Under the pieces are notes generated by a model. It had not been told where the DNA came from, made no database searches, and saw only the letters and a list, made by a program, of their open reading frames with translations. A stretch of 64,000 bases of DNA. Origin: Trichopria drosophilae (lineage: Eukaryota; Arthropoda; Insecta; Hymenoptera; Diapriidae). The DNA lies in assembly GCA_030407085.1 (NCBI GenBank), contig CM059587.1, forward strand, positions 30,601,001-30,665,000. The letters are read 5' to 3'. The translations under genes and the position numbers were made by a program. Positions 36,101-48,344 of this stretch are shown piece by piece (positions within the stretch are counted from its first letter, which is position 1; every line of letters starts with the position of its first letter).

Positions 36101-36299
36101 GATGTCGTCGATGTTCTTATATCATATATAAATAGTTACAGTACTTTCAGAGAGGGACCAAATTTAGAGGTTGCCCTGCATTTACTAAAAACTTAATAGG
36201 CGACTACTCAATTATGAGATATTTCAAAAATATTTCATCTGACTACTAAAATACTCGTATAAAATTCGTATTTCAACATTGACGTGAACAATTATTTGC
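33151..36299. other. Non-genic region upstream of the UBA1-like gene
   Basis: No gene recognised. A G-run (about 33696-33706) and a GC-richer patch with imperfect inverted GGGTGT/ACACCC motifs (33700-33830) suggest a repeat remnant. A (TA)n microsatellite lies near 35625-35637. A probable 5' UTR intron acceptor (TTATTTGCAG) ends at 36301, just before the UBA1-like start codon, so a non-coding first exon should lie somewhere in this stretch. Confidence 0.45.
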
Positions 36300-36303
36300 A
36301 GCC

Positions 36304-39300
36304 ATGGAACAAACAAACCCTCCAGTACAAATCGACGAGTGTCTTTATTCACGCCAGCTCTACGTTCTCGGCCATGATGCGATGCGGCGTATGGCAAATG
36401 CCGACATCCTCATATCTGGTCTTGGCGGACTTGGTGTTGAAATCGCCAAAAATGTCATCCTGGGAGGAGTAAAATCAGTAGCTCTTCACGATACCGAGAA
36501 ATGCCATATTTCCGACTTAGGCTCTCAGTTCTTCTTGACCGAGGCGGACATAGGTGAGATAATAAGAGGATGCGGAAAGAAAGCTGAGTAGTTGGTCAAT
36601 TATATATTTATATGAGATCAAACATGTGTATGTATATTCAAAAAATTAATGTTGTACCCGAAGCAATCATGAATGTGCCATTTAAGAACTAATGGAGGGT
36701 CTACTCCTTATTGAACGAGTGTTTTCGTTTTTCATCTCTGCAGAGTAGTTTATTTCACGGTCAAATATAATTTTTATATAGAAACACATGTTTTTAAAAC
36801 CAGCAATTAAAAAACGCAAAAATTTTCACATGCAAATATACTGTCAAAGTATGGGATCACTATGGAGGTTGAATAAATAAAATCATATTTGCTTCTTCTT
36901 GCCCGTAATTTACAAAAATGACAAATTAACAACCATTACCAATGTTGATATTGTTTTGTCCATTTCAAGGTAGGAATCGCGCCGAAGCCAGTCGTCAACG
37001 TCTTTCTGACCTCAATCGTTATGTTCACGTACGGCATTATTTCGGTGCCCTGACAGAAAATGTCATCCGGAAGTTTCACGTAGTCGTGCTTACCGAAACA
37101 TCTCTTGAGGAGCAAATACGTATTTCTGAAATAACCAGGGCACATGGTATTGCTTTGATAATAGGAGACACTCGCGGTTTGTTTTGTCAAATCTTTTGTG
37201 ATTTTGGAGAATCATTCACCGTCATCGATACCACTGGAGAAGCTCCGGTGACTGCAATGGTTGCAAACATCACCAGTGATAAAAACGGAGAAGTGACATG
37301 CTTAGTTGACTCTAGGCACGGCTTTGAAGATGGAGATTACGTCACTTTTTCAGATGTCCAAGGGATGACCGAACTTAATTGTTGCGAACCAAGGAAAGTA
37401 AAGGTTTTAGGACCGCACAGTTTCAGTATTGGAGACACGTCGAAATTCAAGAGTTATTTAAATGGCGGTACGGTATCTCAAGTCAAGATGCCAAAAGTAC
37501 TGCATTTTAAATCTCTAAAAGATTCCTTGAAGAACCCAGAGATTCATGCCAGTGATTCCAGTAAATTCCGAAGACCAATCCAAGCACATCTGGCGTTTCT
37601 TGCATTACATTTTTATAAACAAATCCACGGAAGTTTACCCCGACCATGGAATGACGCAGATTCAAAAGACTTCGTATCCATAGTGTGGGAGTTAATGAAA
37701 GAAAACGGCATGGATATTAATATAAACAAAAGGTTGATGGATGTTTTTGCTAAAGTTTCATCGGGAAACTTAAATCCAATAAATGCCTTCACGGGTGGAA
37801 TCATTGCTCAAGAAGTCATGAAAGCATGTTCTGGAAAGTTCCATCCCATATACCAGTGGTTCTATTACGAGGCAATCGACTGTTTACCAAGAGATCTTAA
37901 CGAGATTACCGAAGAAGATTGTATACCTGTTGGATCTCGATACGATTCGCAAGTTGCGGTATTTGGACGACGATTTCAATCTCAGATCGCTAATTTGAAA
38001 TATTTTATAGTCGGTGCAGGTGCGATTGGATGTGAATTATTAAAAAATTTTGCTATGATTGGTATTGGCACTGATAAAGGGAGAGTAGTAGTGACCGATG
38101 CTGACTTGATAGAAAAGTCTAATCTGAACCGGCAGTTCTTGTTCAGATCCTCAGATGTTCAAAAACCAAAAGCGTCGACAGCTGTAGCAGCTGTTAAACG
38201 CATGAATCCTGGCATTAATTTTATTGCCTATGAAAATCATGTTGGGCCCATTTCAGAAAAAATTTACAACGATGCATTTTATGAATCTTTGAGCGGAGTA
38301 GCCAATGCATTGGACAATATCGATTCACGATTGTATGTAGACCGCCGTTGCGTGTATTATCGGAAACCATTAATCGAATCTGGTACATTAGGTACGAAAG
38401 GCAACGTTCAGGTGATCGTACCATATTTGACGGAATCTTATGGTTCGTCTCAAGACCCGCCCGAGAAGAGCATTCCGATTTGTACATTAAAAAATTTTCC
38501 TCATGCCATAGAGCACACACTCCAATGGGCTCGAGAGTCGTTCGAAGGACTGTTTCGTGACCCCGCGGAAAGTGCTGCACAGTACATTTTAGATTCAAAA
38601 TTCATTGAGAGAACTCTATCATTGCCAGGAATGGAACCGATCGAAATCTTAGAGATGGTTAAAAAAACTGTAGTCGACGATATGCCCACAACATTTCGTG
38701 ACTGCGTTATTTGGGCACGATGTTTATTCGAAGATCAATATAACAATCAAATTCAGCAACTACTTTTTAATTTTCCTCCTGAGCAAACCATGTCTAATGG
38801 GCAGCCTTTTTGGTCTGGTTTCAAACGTTGCCCCAGTCCACAGATTTTTAATGTGAACGACTCTTTACACCTGGATTACATCGTAGCTGCAGCAAATCTT
38901 AAAGCCGCAATTTATGGCATTCCGCTGAATAAAAATAGACAGGAAATTGCAGAAATTGTTAGCTTAGTTAAAGTGCCGCGCTTCATTCCTAAGTCTGGAG
39001 TGAAAATAGCAGAAAACGACTCGCAAATTCAAGAAAATACCCAATTCGATGACAACAAAAAGCTAAGTCAGTTATTGCGGAAGTTACCGAAGGTGGATAA
39101 ATTAAAAGACCTACATCTATTTCCACAACATTTCGAAAAAGATAACGACGACAACTTTCATGTGGATTTTGTCGTGGCGGCATCAAATTTACGCGCTCGA
39201 AATTATAAAATCCCACCCGCCGATCGCCACATGAGCAAACTCATCGCTGGAAAAATCATACCGGCTATTGCTACCACAACTTCCGTTATCGCAGGATTAG

Positions 39301-39770
39301 CATGTTTGGAATTATTTAAAATCACTAGAAATCAACGAGACATCAACATGTTTAGGAATAGTTTCGTGAATCTGGCGTTACCTCTATTTGCCTTTTCTGA
39401 ACCCGTCGCTGCACCAAAGTTTAAGTATAATAAAACTCAATGGACGTTATGGGATCGTTTTGAAATTCAAGGCGAGCTTACATTACGTGATTTCTTAATT
39501 TTTTTCAAAAAGCAACACAATTTGGAAATTACCATCCTCTCACACGGAGTTTGTATACTATATTCATTTTTCATGGCACCGGAAAAATGTCAAGAACGAA
39601 TGAATATGGTTATCTCGGAGATTATTGTCCAAGTTTCAAAAAAAATGATCGAACCTCACGTTTGTTCACTGCCGCTCGAGATTTGTTGCATGGATATGTC
39701 TGCAGAAGATGTCGACGTCCCTAACGTATATTACATGTTGCCAAAAAATGTTCCGGTTTTCAGCAATTAG
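36304..39770 (+). CDS. Ubiquitin-activating enzyme E1, diverged UBA1 paralogue
   Basis: Two coding exons (36304-36553 and 36970-39770) joined in phase (ATA G|GT AGG) give 1016 residues, close to the roughly 1050 of UBA1. Seen in order: the inactive adenylation half ([27 protein letters not shown]), the first catalytic Cys half-domain, the active adenylation domain with nucleotide motif [12 protein letters not shown] at 432 and the [12 protein letters not shown] block, the catalytic Cys 588 in [15 protein letters not shown], and the C-terminal ubiquitin-fold domain. It should adenylate ubiquitin and pass it as a thioester to E2s. It is more diverged than expected for insect UBA1, has only one coding intron and a variable C-terminus (KNVPVFSN). 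This suggests a duplicate, possibly tissue-restricted, rather than the housekeeping gene. Confidence 0.93.
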
Positions 39771-40023
39771 AAAAATTGAACATGTCACTAAAAATGTACT
39801 TAATTACAAAAATTAACGAAACACTATTTGCATTAATTATTTTGTACCTACTATTAAATATCTTGATATTAAGATATATAAGGGCAGAAGTTAATAATTA
39901 TTATCTAGTGCTCACTTGTCGAACTTCAAATGATGGTGATAGATTTGAAGTACTGCGTAGCCTATATAATTTTTTATGTAAATTAGGCCGGGGAACAAAG
40001 TTTCGAAAATCAAAACCCCGAAA
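39771..40023. other. 3' flank of the UBA1-like gene
   Basis: AT-rich 3' UTR or flank, with an ATTAAA-like hexamer near 39853. No other feature. Confidence 0.4.
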
Positions 40024-40489
40024 GGCTAAAAGGGTATCCCCCATTAAGATAGTCGAAATGCCACTTTTTTGGGATCGTAAAAACTACTATGTAGGCACTT
40101 TTTTACATTAAAAAAAGAATTTTTGGCAACCCGCGCATACCCCTAGCCCCCCTCCGGATGCCACAAAGCGGGAAACCCCAGTATTTTTACATTTTACTAC
40201 GTTTTTATTAACTCGTATTCTTGTCTATCTGTCTGTTTGTCTGGTGCAAATCTTGTAATCGATTTTAAACTAACTTACCGATGAGCTGGAGACTTGAAAC
40301 TTTCAAGATACCGTTGATTACCGTTTATTACAAGTTTCAACCAGTTTTAAGAACATTTTCAGCAAATTTAAATTTTATATGAAAAAAAAAGTTTAAAAAA
40401 AAAAAGAAATACGCTTATTTTCCGTTCTTGATTGAATCTATACATTCCTTTATACTCGTTTTTCTTTCTTTGTTTTGCCCTTTAACATT

Positions 40490-41830
40490 TAGCGGGGGGC
40501 CCGGCGTTTTCCCCCCTTCCTCCGTCGCGCTTGTCCTTTGTTTTCTTTTCGCAATCGGGAAAAGTCCTCCACTGACGTCATTAACTCCCTTGCCTATATA
40601 TACTCATCCACGACGGAAAGTGGAGCAGTAGTGAATTAGTGTCATATATAAGTGCTGCAACAGCTCACGGATTCTGGCGTGAGAAAACCTCATCAGGATT
40701 CTCAACAATTCTGGACGGTGTAAGCCACCAGAGGAGCCTGTCATCTAACACCACTTGCATATTCTTTCCATTTTGAAACTGCTTTTTTCAGATTGTTTAT
40801 AAATGTGTAGGGATCCGTTTTGCTATTTAAATTTCGCGCGCTGAGAAACCGGGAGAAAGCTCCCTATGTTTGAATTTGAGGCGACACAGGCTCCACCAGT
40901 CGCGCGACGGTCAATTTGAAAGGTGCGAGTTTCCTACCTACCGCGGGATTCGCTGGTAATTCGAATCATGGCTGTAATACGAGAAATGCGTTGTTTGAGT
41001 CTCGTGGTAAATTTGTTTACCGAGTGTGATTTTGATTCGCGAAGTTCCGGTTATCGCCAATTCATGCCTCATGGTGCAGAAAGGAGTTCAATCTGAACCA
41101 GTCCGTTGGAGGGTTCGCATCGTCGCGATTCACGACGAAGTCCTGGGTGTCCAGGAAGCGACGCTGAAGCGGGACAAGTCCCAATCGGGGTGATTTTCTT
41201 CATCGTCGCGTGATATTTCTCCGTGCAAATAAGCATCCTAATTTATTTGGTCTGCACGCATTTTTTGTTATAGCCTTATCCATGTGTTGTTGGCTGTTGA
41301 GAATCGGAGAAATTCGAAATAGTGGGATCCCACGTGTCTGGACAGAATCGTCCTCGAATCGAAAGAACGTGCTGCATCGGATAATCAAATTTCATCTGAC
41401 CATCTATTTTGAAGTGGAGAAGATCTAGTGTTTTGTCCAAAATAAAACGGACATTGGATCAAGTGCAATTGGTCCAAGTTCACTGCATTCGTCAACGAGG
41501 TTATCGAGGTGCCGAGGAAGTCTTTTCCTGTCTTGGAGTTCGAGTTTCACTCCATTTTCAAAGGAAGTTTGTTTCATGGTTTGACGATCTGGTTCTTCAT
41601 CCCGATTTGACTCGATTTGCTGACTGGCAAATTCAATAGAATCAGAATCGTTCTCGCTGGAGCATTGGCCATCCTCCAGTTTCCAGGAGTTCGCTTACAG
41701 AATTTCAAGAGAATAAAGAAAAGAAGTGCAACAATTGGCATCTTCGAGAACCAAACGAAGGGCATGAGGAGTGGTCTGTGCATCATATCGAGGGTATGTG
41801 ATTCGTGATCTGACTATAACGGTGTAAACT
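40490..41830 (+). other. CpG-rich island without long ORF (possible non-coding transcript)
   Basis: Base composition changes sharply here, with frequent CG dinucleotides (CGCGCGACGG, CGTCGCGATTCACGACG) in an otherwise AT-rich window. A promoter-like array sits at its left edge (40573-40630). No frame exceeds about 76 codons, and none resembles a known protein. AATAAA-type hexamers occur near 42038. It may be the transcribed body of an unidentified element or a long non-coding RNA. I do not recognise it. Confidence 0.4.
40573..40630 (+). promoter_or_regulatory. CRE + TATA box + initiator-like core promoter
   Basis: A perfect CRE palindrome TGACGTCA (40573-40580) is followed by TATATATA (40595-40602). 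An initiator-like GCAGTA has its A at 40627, 32 bp from the start of the TATA box. This is the spacing expected of a strong RNA polymerase II core promoter. Which transcript it serves is unknown. Confidence 0.5.
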
Positions 41831-42741
41831 CGAAATTTTCTATACTAGATGAGTGAGATGATTTTTGATGATTATGATGAATGAATGACGAACATTTTGT
41901 GTGAAAATTTGAATGTCGATGAGTGATGTATATGTGGTGTTAATTAATGAGAGCGAAACAGTGTGAATTATAATTAATTAAAAAGACTGAAACGGTGCAG
42001 AAATTAAGTCGAAGTGCATTCGTCAATTCGAACTTTGAAATAAATTAAATTTTTGTTGTGATAATTTTATTGTATCAAAATTGAGACTTGTATTATTTGT
42101 GAACATAAAAGAAATACATTGCAAGTAAATAAATAAAAATAAAAGAATACAAAAAAAATGATCCACACAAATGTAATAGTTTAAAATCGATTGTAAAATT
42201 TGACCTATTAAAACTAAAAGACACAAAATAATTAATAAATAAAAAATTCTTTTTTTTCTTTGTTACCGATTCTATAGCGTGTGTACGGATTGAGCTACGT
42301 AAAAAACTCAAGCAGCATTCTATTCAGCGCGAAAATGTGATCAATTCTGACTCTGCTGCATGTCGATGGCCTAAAAATTGAAAACTTTATCGCAATTTTA
42401 GTGAAAAATTGGCAAATATTTACAAGACAAAATAGAAAATTTTCGGGGTTTAAGGGTGTTTTAATACTGACGATTGGGATTTTGCAATCAAATTACATCA
42501 TGGTTTTGTGGAACACGTCGCGACACGCATTTCAAGCCCGACTGTGTACGATTTGGTGCCATAGAACAAAAGTTGGACGCGATCGATTGCCGGAGGCGAA
42601 AATTGGCAAAAAATTTCGGGATCACGAAATTCGCTCAGAATGTCGAAATGACGCTTTTTTGGCCCGCAAATAGAGGTCAGATTCGAAAGAACACTCTCGA
42701 AAACTACAAGATAAGGTGTCGAAATGTTCTATATTTGCTTG

Positions 42742-43240
42742 ATTAATAAATAATTAATAAATAAAAAATTCTTTTTAAACCCACGTTTTTATAAATGGAC
42801 TAAAAAGGATAAAATAATTTTTCCCATCCACACAGGTCACTAATACCATGCCGAAATAAATACGCACTAATTTTTCATGTTATTAGGAAATAAAATATTT
42901 GTAAGACTTAAAATGGAAAACGTGGGGCGCAATAGAGGTAAGAGTAAATGACTCCTCGACGAACAATAACAAATGAGAAACTTATGCTTAAATGTATAAT
43001 ATGACACGCTAGTTTAGACATGCTAGTCATTTCTGTGATCTATATCGCGCCACACGTTTTCCATTTTAAGTCTTACAAATATTTTATTTCCTAATAAAAT
43101 GAAAAATTATTGCGTATTTATTTCGGCATGGTATTAGTGACCTGCGTGGACGGGAAAAATTATTTTATCCTTTTTAGTCCATTTATAAATACGTGGTTTT
43201 TAAAAAGAATTTTTTATTTATTAATTATTTATTTTTATCT
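42742..43240. mobile_element. Fold-back element (about 200-bp arms)
   Basis: Left arm about 42742-42950 and right arm about 43035-43240 are inverted copies with over 90% identity. They share GGACTAAAAAGGATAAAATA and TCACTAATACCATGCCGAAA. The spacer is about 90 bp. The outer end TTAATAAATAAAAAATTCTT also occurs as a third, direct copy at 42228-42253. High arm identity suggests recent insertion or gene conversion between arms. No coding content. Confidence 0.8.
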
Positions 43241-44045
43241 CGATATCCTTACAAGGAAAAATTCTAAAAAAATTTGAACATGTAGTTCATCCAACAATTA
43301 ATTTACACAAATTTCGTCAAGGTCCCTCAACTTCTGATTTTAACATAAAAAATTTTTTTTAAATTTATTTTAATTTTCATCTTAATGCCAAGAGGGCTAC
43401 AGGGCTAAATCTTGAATAAAATAACATCTTATGATAAACTTCATGTTCTCAAATTTTTTCAGATTTTTTGATTTGGTGGCTATGTCACAGTAAGCGAAAA
43501 ACTCTATTTTTAGTGATTTTTGGTATTTTTCGGACTTTGAAGGACATCTAGATTTTATATTTTATTCTAAAATCCATAAATTATACATTTTGGCAATAAT
43601 TTTGTATTTTCTAAATACATTGTATTTGTTTACGAAATAATATAATTTTTTTCAAGCGTTTAAGTCCTGACAATGGTAAGAAAAAACTGATTTTTTTGTT
43701 TTTTACTTTGCCTCTTGAGTGTATTTAGGTCCTTAATTTACTTCGAAAATCGCGAACGGTCAATTATTTTGCCACAAACTTTCTATTTTTATTGATTTTT
43801 AATCCTGTTTGGCCTTTCAAGTAGGCTAGTGCATGCCATTTAATCTTGACATTCCTCATTGTGCGTCGACCTGCATATACGTACACTATATTGGGTAAGT
43901 ATCTCCGATAGCGCCATCCTATTTTAAAAAGTACAGCAACACGTGGCGTTTATACACACTGAGGCCGACCGCAAAGTGCCTACATAGTAGTTTTTACTAT
44001 CCCGAAAAAGTGGCATTTTGACTATCTTAATGGGGGATATCCTTA

Positions 44046-45298
44046 ATAGCTAAAATTTAGTAATAGCTATTAAGTTATTTTGACAATAATGTGGTAAAGG
44101 AAATAAAATACCTTTTTTTTTGCTGTAACATTTTTGAACAAAATTATACGACACCAGCCACTCTAGATCACATTTCTTACCTCTTTACACATCTATTGGC
44201 CTACTTGTCTGTCTAGAACAAAAATGTTTGTTCGCCAGTTATATTGTGAATATTGAACTTCTTGGCTTGCATGAAATCTGGAGTCGATATAACATATAAC
44301 AAGTGCCAAATAACACATTAAAAAAGGGTAGATCAAAAAACACGAATGTTCTCCAAACGCTTAGCGCGGACACAGAAAAGTTTCTTATTCTGTACCGGAA
44401 TAAATCCAAGACAGTTTTAGCCTGTTAAAATCGTTATATAGCAGTCAGAAAATGTTGTTTAATTAAAAAGGACATAGGTAAATTTCTATTTCAGGTTGCA
44501 TGATGTTATCTTTTAATATAATAGGTAAGCATTAAAATTTAAACTGAAAATAGAGTAAAAACACTTGAACATCACATGGTTTGAATTTATAACTTTTTAT
44601 TGTTTTTCTTTTATCCTATAATGGATTTTCAATTAAAAAAGATGCAATCCAAAATTATACAATAGTAAGATTTTTTAAGTTATGTCGTTCTTCTGGATTT
44701 CTCTTCATCGATAATCCTGACGAAGGAATTTTTGAAGATTTATCATTTAAAAAATCACATGCAAAACTTCTTTAACAGATCGTTTTGCTTAATACATAAT
44801 AACAAAGACCTTTTCCAGGCGTACTTTAGTAATAATTATTAATGCCGAATCGTAAGAATGTGGTTTTTAATACCATGAATCCTAGAATTGATATTTAAAG
44901 AGTACAAAAATAAACAAAAGATATAATAACGAAGGCACTTTACAACTAAATTATCACGTTAACATAGCGTATGCAATAAGTATAAATATAAACATACATA
45001 TGTACAGTTCTTTTAACCTTTACATTTAACGAAACGCCCTTACCCTAACCAGTAGGGAGTGTCTGAAAGACATTTCTGAGTATCTCATTGAATTGGCAGT
45101 TCTGCTGTCTTCCAGCTTGTATCGTGATGTATTTTCCATCACTTCTTTTGGAATCCGAACATATTCAGGAGACTTTGTTGACCTTGTATTATAGCTTTTT
45201 TCTTTGTAACTGTTCGAGAATTTCGCCTAGATGTTCCTTGCTGAAAACGATAATTGACATTTATAATTAAGCGTAAAAAATCTTTCATCTGATATGAA
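44046..45298. other. Non-genic AT-rich DNA
   Basis: No coding, RNA or repeat feature that I can support. Confidence 0.5.
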
Positions 45299-45949
45299 CC
45301 CATTAATGCCGGGACGGACGCTTTTTAGATATCAGTTTGAAACATTAATTTCTCATGAATCGCGACCATGCATTATTGTAATTCAAGATGGCAGCTTCCA
45401 AGATAACGGGCGCAACAGGAAGAACTTCGGTCATATTTATATTCTATGAAAAAATGAAAATTCAACTAGTATATTGTTCTTATCTCAGAATATCAATTAT
45501 AGTTTTTGAAGTCACCGGAAGAATTTGCAAATTCTGACTCCACATTTATAATCATAGACCTCAAAAATTACAAATGATACTCTGATATAATTTCAATATG
45601 ATACTAGGATTTGCATTTTTTCATAGAACATAAATATGACTACAGTTCTTAATTCTGGTCCGCCATTTTAAAACCCACCATCTTGAATTATAAAATGAAT
45701 AGTACAGTTTAATGTTGAGGGTCCATGGTCGCGTTATTTTCAAATTCGACATGTAAACATACCCCGATGCGATTTCCTGAGGAAAGTGACATTTAAATTG
45801 AACAAAAAGTTGAGAAAATCGCGTTAAAAAGAGAATAGAATTTCACATCACAAATAATCGCGCTAACATTTTTTCCAATGCATTTATGTATACAAATTAT
45901 GGAGGTCTAAACTGATGTAAAAAAATGAGTGCATCTAGGCGTTAATGTG
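45299..45949. mobile_element. piggyBac-like MITE, 651 bp, diverged
   Basis: The left end CCCATTAATGCCGGGACGGA and the inverted right end CACATTAACGCCTAGATGCA match the family seen at 27955-28705. The right flank is TTAA (45950-45953); the left flank has decayed to TGAA. The interior has repeats around 'AAGATGGC' and 'CCGCCATTTTAAAACCCACC' in inverse relation. No ORF. Confidence 0.7.
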
Positions 45950-45953
45950 TTAA

Positions 45954-48344
45954 ACAATTTCAGTTTAATGTATATATATTAAGCCGATGTTAAATGAAAT
46001 TATAACATATTGACTGCGACTAAGGGTTTCTAACTTTTATACACTATACAAGAACTTTATTCCTTGTGGCGTGATTAAATATATATTATAAAGAATATAT
46101 ACTTATATATAAATTAAAATTTGAAAAATTATCGCAGTTGTCGAGAGAAAAAAGTATATTATATATTTTGAAAAATAGTACACTTTTTTACTCCCACTTA
46201 ACATACATTTATATTTGTAATTAAAAGTTAAAAAACAACGTGTGAAATTTCTTGATTTAAACTACTCATTTTATACTATTTGAAGATATTAACGAAAATA
46301 AGTAAAGGATTGAAAGAAACAAAATAATATTGCTTGGTCAAGAATTAAAGAGATTCCAACAAGGAAATAGTAAACAAAATTATTTGTACTAAATATATGT
46401 GGCTTACTCGCAGAATGAAGAAACTCCTGATAGATTTTTTTTTGTTTTAAAAATCGCGGCCATGAATGACGCCATATTTAATTAATTTTTCAAAATTACA
46501 TATTTATATAATTGTCACTTATAAATAAGGTTACACGCATGTCATTTAAAAAGTAAAGAGCACATACGAAAAAAGTAATTTTTGAATTTGTGTTTTTGTA
46601 CTTGACATGTAAAATCATCAAGAAAACATTTCGGATTTAATTGAAAGAAACGATTTTTTCTCAATATAATTTATTCGTATTCGAGTACTGAATTTTACTA
46701 CGAGATGGCAGTTGAAAGCTGAAAATCTCACTCTTAAGAAGTTCATAATTATGAAAATACAGACGTAATTTTGGAAATAAAATATAAATATTATACAAGG
46801 ATGTTTTTATATCCATACCCATGAAACATTTAATTTTTTTAATTTGGTAATATTGTCCACAGTTTTTATATTTTTAGTGTAAACACCCATGTGTTTCTCA
46901 AACAATCCTAAATTATACATTTATTTTTATCCACTTTTTGCGGAAATATATCGTTACTTGAATTTTGTAAATTTTAAAACTAAAAATAATAAACGTGTTA
47001 TACGGGAAAATTGTTGACTTAGACCTATAAAAAAGGGCTCATTCATACACAGCTATCTTCAAAGGGCCATAGGTCTAACAAAAATGTGGAGAAAAACGGC
47101 TTTCGCGGCTTTATTTGTACAACTAATTAGCTTCAAAATTTGCAAACCATGAAATCCCAGGTGATCGTTTTCTCCAAATATAGGTGATATTATAAGTGAT
47201 TTACCATTTTTACATCGATTTTTCATTATTACCGGCAACAATTAACCTCAAATCGAAAAATATTTTATGGGAATGTTGTAAGTATAAAAAAGATCTAAAA
47301 TTTTTATATACCTTCAAGTTTCAGAAAAAATCGAAGAAATCGTTTTTTTTTTTTGTTTTTAATATTTTTCGTGCTCAGAAATGATTTTTTTTCTTGAAAT
47401 TTTTAGGAGACTTACCTTTTTTGTCCCGAATAAGGTGTAATTTTTTTTTGAGTAATTATATATATTCATTTCTTTTTTATTGATTAAAAACCGATAAAAC
47501 ACCTATATTTTCCAGTGAAAAATCTAATATTAAAACTTTAGATAATGGAGCTTTATTTAATGGAATTGGTTCGTTGAAATATCTACTTTCAGATGCTATA
47601 CGAATCAATTTACTTTTCTACACAAAAAAAGTGAAAAAAAAACGAAAATTTAAAAAACCAGATTTTTATTTATTTAATAACTGATAAAATATACAACGTA
47701 ATTACCCAATTAAATAATACATTTCTTTGTCAGATTTATGTTTATCAAAATAAATATAAAAATACTAAACAAAATTATATTCAGGAGTTTTTTCAAGATG
47801 GCGGCTAAGATATGGTCGAGGGTTAATTTGTATTGTCATATTCGTAATCAGGAGGCAAAAATACGATAAAATTATATACTAGATATATTCAAGCTACTGT
47901 AAAACTTCTGAAGTTTTACCAACATTTTGTTTTTTAATTTTTTTAGTTAAAAAAAATTCTCTTTAAAAGCCATTGGCGCGACCTTTTTCTTACTCTTTCA
48001 AACCCTCCAAATGAAACGTATTAAACATTTAAAACATTAAAAATGATCTATACTGAAGATTTTATGATTGAAACAAAAGACGTCGCTTAAAGTATCATCC
48101 TAACTCGGCAAGAAAAAATAAAAATCAATCAATAACATATGTGGCACTGAATTATACAATCAGTAAACAAAACATACCAAAAGTTTTTACGTAAAGAAAT
48201 AAAGTAAAAATCGCATCTTTCGAATGCATAACCTCAAATCACCTCAAAATATTAAATTTTGACGTTTTAAAGTATTGTAATAAATACGATAATTTCCGAT
48301 CTTGGTTTCAGATTCTACGCAAATGTCCCATTATAAAGATAAGT
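45954..48344. other. Non-genic AT-rich DNA downstream of EXO1
   Basis: No gene. A 10-bp stem TTAGACCTAT (near 47018) / ATAGGTCTAA (near 47069) is the only structure noticed. Homopolymer T runs are frequent around 47340-47450. Confidence 0.5.

Larger units (their letters stand above)
40024..44045. mobile_element. 4-kb interval bounded by about 70-bp inverted repeats
   Basis: Left arm 40030-40098 and right arm about 43975-44041 are inverted copies. They share TATCCCCCATTAAGATAGTC, AAATGCCACTTTTT and AAAACTACTATGTAGGCACT. No target-site duplication is obvious. Inside lie a GC-rich island with a promoter-like array (40490-41830), a fold-back element (42742-43240) and AT-rich filler. It could be one large non-autonomous DNA element, or two copies of a short repeat in opposite orientation. 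Confidence 0.5.

Noticed and set aside
41409..41808. Short frames in the CpG-rich island
   Set aside because: The longest is about 76 codons, with no similarity that I recognise and no consistent codon bias. I prefer a non-coding interpretation.
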